Below, piece after piece: positions 61,743 through 64,000 of a DNA stretch of 64,000 bases. This stretch comes from Salsuginibacillus kocurii DSM 18087 (lineage in GTDB: Bacteria > Bacillota > Bacilli > Bacillales > Marinococcaceae). The position numbers and the translations under genes were made by a program. Position 1 is the stretch's first letter, and each line of letters starts with the position of its first letter. The notes below the pieces were generated by a model. That model made no database searches, had not been told where the DNA came from, and was given only the letters and a program-made list of their open reading frames with translations. Location: the NCBI RefSeq assembly GCF_000377705.1, contig NZ_KB898629.1, positions 62,001 to 126,000 on the forward strand. Direction: 5' to 3'.

Positions 61743-61771
61743 GCAGGCCGTAGTTATGGTCTGCTTTTTTT
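61743..61771 (+). terminator. Terminator after pucR
   Basis: GCAGGCC and GGTCTGC pair (one G-U) around an 8-nt loop, followed by a T7 run, 40 bp after the stop. Confidence 0.85.
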
Positions 61772-62125
61772 ATGTATAAACAGAGATGAAGGAGAGAGCA
61801 GGTAATCAAAGAGTCTTTTGAATAAGAGGGGGTAGGATAGTAACGGATGATGAGGTGCTAATGGCAGGTTCCTATTATTTCCTTTCGAAAAGTATGTCAG
61901 GTTTGCTTACATACTCATGTTGAACTACTTTCTGAGCTGATAGATTAAAAGAAACAACAGGAAAAGCGAGTCTCTGGTGATAGTTAGGAATGGAAGAAAT
62001 TATATTGTTCAGATTGTTTCGTTTCTTCATTCGTGATTGTGCATTTCAACTAATGTGTATAAACATTTCTTCTTTTACAGTGTAGCCAGATAAGCAACAC
62101 AGGAACGAAATGAGGGGGGAAGGAT
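61772..62125. other. Upstream region of the allantoinase gene
   Basis: About 350 bp without a gene. It must contain the promoter of the allantoinase gene, probably PucR-controlled, but no clear PucR box was found by eye. The stretch is A/T-rich, with GAGGGGGGAAGG as ribosome binding site just before the ATG at 62126. Confidence 0.4.
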
Positions 62126-63451
62126 ATGGATTACGTCATCCAAAATGGTCAACTTGTGATGAATGATTACACATTAGCTGCAGATCTTGGCATTGAAAAT
62201 GGAAAAATTACTGCGGTCACTAAACGAGGTGAACTTACGCCTGAAGTTGCAGGCCAACGCATTGATGCTGGCGGCTTGCATGTCTTTCCCGGTTTTATTG
62301 ATGTTCATGTCCATTTGAACGAGCCAGGACGGACAGAGTGGGAAGGCCTTGAAACAGGCACTAAAGCGCTGGCAGCTGGGGGCATTTCTACATTTTTTGA
62401 TATGCCTTTAAATAGCAATCCGCCTACTACAACAGCAGAGCGCGTCCGGGATAAAAGAAAACTTGCGGCTGAAAAAGCGCAGATTGAAGGATATTGGTGG
62501 GGGGCCCTTGTCCCAGATAATATTGAGCAATTACAAGCTTTAAAGGACGAAGGCGTGATTGGATTTAAAGCGTTTATGACACCGTCAGGCACGGCAGATT
62601 TCCAGCATGCTGATGACGACACCCTGCTTAAAGGAATGGAAAAAATCGCAGCTATGGATAAGGTATTGGCTGTGCACGCCGAATCGAAGGCGCTGATTGA
62701 ACATTTAACGAGCAAATCCATTGCTGAAGGAAGACGAACGATTCGAGATTATGAACGTTCAAGACCGATTGAGTCAGAAATTGAAGCGATTAAACGGATT
62801 CTGACTTATGCAGAGTGGAGCGGTTGCAAGCTCCATATTTGCCACATCAGCAGTCCAAAGGTGTTAGAGCCCATTATGCAGGCGCGGGCGAAAGGCGTGG
62901 ATGTGACAGTAGAAACATGCCCTCATTATTTATATTTTTCATTAGAGGATTTCGAACAAATTGGACCTGCAGCCAAATGCGCACCGCCGCTTCGTACCTC
63001 TTACGAAGTAGATGGCTTATGGGAAGCGTTGTTAGCTGATGAAATTGATATCGTCAGTTCCGATCATTCGCCGGCACCATTTGCATTAAAAACAGAAGCT
63101 GAGTCGATATTTGAGAGCTGGGGAGGCATTGCTGGAGCGCAGAACAGCTTAGATGTCCTACTGACAGAAGGATATCATCGCCGGGGTGCAACGCTTTCGC
63201 AATTGGTGAACTGGTGTGCTGTCAACCCGGCGAAACGATTTGGATTGTATCCAAGCAAAGGACAACTGGGTGTAGGAGCAGATGCTGACCTCACCTTAAT
63301 TGATTTAAATAAAACCTGGACGCTAAAAGAAGAAGATTTAAAACAGCGTCACAAAGAAACACCGTACGTCAACCAAACGTTTGCAGGAAAGGTTGAAATG
63401 ACCTTTTCCCAAGGCAGCATCAAGCACCTGGCGGACCGGACTCTTGTTTAA
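62126..63451 (+). CDS. allB: Allantoinase
   Basis: The 441-residue cyclic amidohydrolase (amidohydrolase superfamily, DHOase-like) opens the hydantoin ring of allantoin to allantoate, the substrate of PucF. Metal site: PGFIDVHVHLNEPG (His61, His63), the carboxylated Lys148 in VIGFKAFMTPSG, and later HAE, HICHISS and SSDHSPAP. Other typical segments are GGISTFFDMPLNSNPPT and ADADLTLIDLNKTW. The B. subtilis counterpart is PucH. It lies about 145 bp upstream of a YfcC-type transporter gene on the same strand. Confidence 0.95.
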   Translation: MDYVIQNGQLVMNDYTLAADLGIENGKITAVTKRGELTPEVAGQRIDAGGLHVFPGFIDVHVHLNEPGRTEWEGLETGTKALAAGGISTFFDMPLNSNPPTTTAERVRDKRKLAAEKAQIEGYWWGALVPDNIEQLQALKDEGVIGFKAFMTPSGTADFQHADDDTLLKGMEKIAAMDKVLAVHAESKALIEHLTSKSIAEGRRTIRDYERSRPIESEIEAIKRILTYAEWSGCKLHICHISSPKVLEPIMQARAKGVDVTVETCPHYLYFSLEDFEQIGPAAKCAPPLRTSYEVDGLWEALLADEIDIVSSDHSPAPFALKTEAESIFESWGGIAGAQNSLDVLLTEGYHRRGATLSQLVNWCAVNPAKRFGLYPSKGQLGVGADADLTLIDLNKTWTLKEEDLKQRHKETPYVNQTFAGKVEMTFSQGSIKHLADRTLV

Positions 63452-63597
63452 TTGAGAGACATTTTCCATTAAATGAAACTGTTGAAACGCCATTATATAG
63501 AAGCCAAGGGCCAGCTAGTACGGAGTGGCGTCTTCAGCACCCCATTCTATCAACGGTTTTTGTAAATGGACGAGTTTTATAAAGAGGAGTGGAGAAT

Positions 63598-64000
63598 ATG
63601 GAACAATCATCAGCAATGAAAGAAGAATATTATGAAGAATACGAAGAAGAAGCGCAGCCGCCTGAGCCCGAAAAGCCGAAAAAGAAATTTAAATTTCCAC
63701 ATATTTATGTATTGCTCGTTGGCTTGATTGCTCTTATGACGCTGGTTTCTTATGTGATTCCAGCTGGGGAGTATGAACGTATTGCCGGACCGGATGGCCA
63801 AGAGATGATTAACGCAGAAGAGTTTTCATTTATCGAAGCAGCACCGCTCGGTATTATGGATGTGCTCACAGCGATTCCGGCTGGAATGATTGATGCGGGG
63901 CCTGTGGTCTTTTTCACCTTTATGATCGGTGGAACATTTATGGTCTTACAGTCAACGGGTTTAATCCAGTTTGGTGTACAGCGGCTCACGACTACGTTTA
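63598..64000 (+). CDS. YfcC-family transporter, truncated by the window end
   Basis: The start ATG at 63598 follows GAGGAGTGGAG. The visible 134 residues comprise an unusual acidic lead (MKEEYYEEYEEEAQPPEPEKPKKK). The first membrane segment PHIYVLLVGLIALMTLVSYVIPAGEYERI follows, then IEAAPLGIMDVLTAIPAGMIDAGPVVFFTFMIGGTFMVLQSTG. This matches the start of YfcC (DcuC/ion-transporter superfamily) proteins, often annotated as basic amino acid or dicarboxylate carriers. Its place behind allantoinase suggests uptake of a purine-derived ureide or export of a product such as oxalurate; this is inference. Confidence 0.85.
   Translation, partial: MEQSSAMKEEYYEEYEEEAQPPEPEKPKKKFKFPHIYVLLVGLIALMTLVSYVIPAGEYERIAGPDGQEMINAEEFSFIEAAPLGIMDVLTAIPAGMIDAGPVVFFTFMIGGTFMVLQSTGLIQFGVQRLTTTF

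Overview
The window reads as chromosomal DNA of a low-to-moderate GC, Gram-positive, Bacillaceae-type bacterium, probably a halo- or alkaliphilic one. Strong AAGGAGG-type ribosome binding sites, TTG and GTG starts, FosB (which uses bacillithiol), a HemAT sensor, a Puc-type purine degradation set, a CIRCE operator and a YngI-type acyl-CoA ligase all fit Bacillaceae. The exported binding proteins are extremely rich in Asp and Glu, which is typical of salt- or alkali-adapted relatives. No rRNA, tRNA, CRISPR array, complete insertion sequence or prophage was seen.

Layout. 1-5.9 kb: two MEDS-domain proteins (one fused to an XRE helix-turn-helix), a DUF418 membrane protein, an unassigned polytopic transporter-like protein and a small membrane protein. 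6.2-9.8 kb: a Fur-controlled siderophore importer (lipoprotein plus two permeases) whose ATPase gene is only a decayed remnant. 9.9-27.9 kb: a mosaic of single housekeeping, stress and resistance genes, each closed by its own hairpin terminator (GNATs, DJ-1/PfpI proteins, an alkyltransferase-like protein, an acyl-CoA ligase, FosB, an SLH-anchored CocE-type hydrolase, an aldehyde dehydrogenase, an orphan glycine-betaine binding protein, a PAP2 phosphatase). 28.0-28.5 kb: four tandem ~117-bp units, each able to fold into a long hairpin. 28.5-29.8 kb: HemAT.

30.2-41.1 kb is a coherent catabolic island: an AraC regulator, three Gfo/Idh/MocA oxidoreductases, a DUF993 protein, a TIM-barrel isomerase, a cupin isomerase-like protein and a complete DctPQM TRAP transporter preceded by a near-consensus cre site. 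Its substrate is unknown; a sugar acid, polyol or oxidised sugar is likely. 41.9-44.6 kb holds an unusual regulator, an ABC ATPase domain without Walker A fused to LytTR, followed by an ABC exporter. Between them lies a pair of 9-bp direct repeats spaced by 12 bp, the geometry expected of LytTR sites. 45.1-48.2 kb encodes an RND exporter. 48.2-49.7 kb is a small graveyard of broken genes (serine hydrolase pieces and a frameshifted membrane protein).

49.9-53.0 kb: a PTS EIICB, NanE and an RpiR regulator for uptake and epimerisation of an N-acetylated amino sugar. 53.2-54.9 kb: AIM24-like and SDR proteins. 55.2-57.2 kb: htpG under a perfect CIRCE operator. 57.3-64 kb: allantoin and purine-ring nitrogen catabolism (PucG, PucF, PucR, allantoinase) and the start of a YfcC-type transporter running off the right edge.

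Best candidates for something undescribed are the catabolic island at 30-41 kb, the ABC-LytTR fusion with its repeat operator, and the structured tandem repeat at 28.1-28.5 kb.
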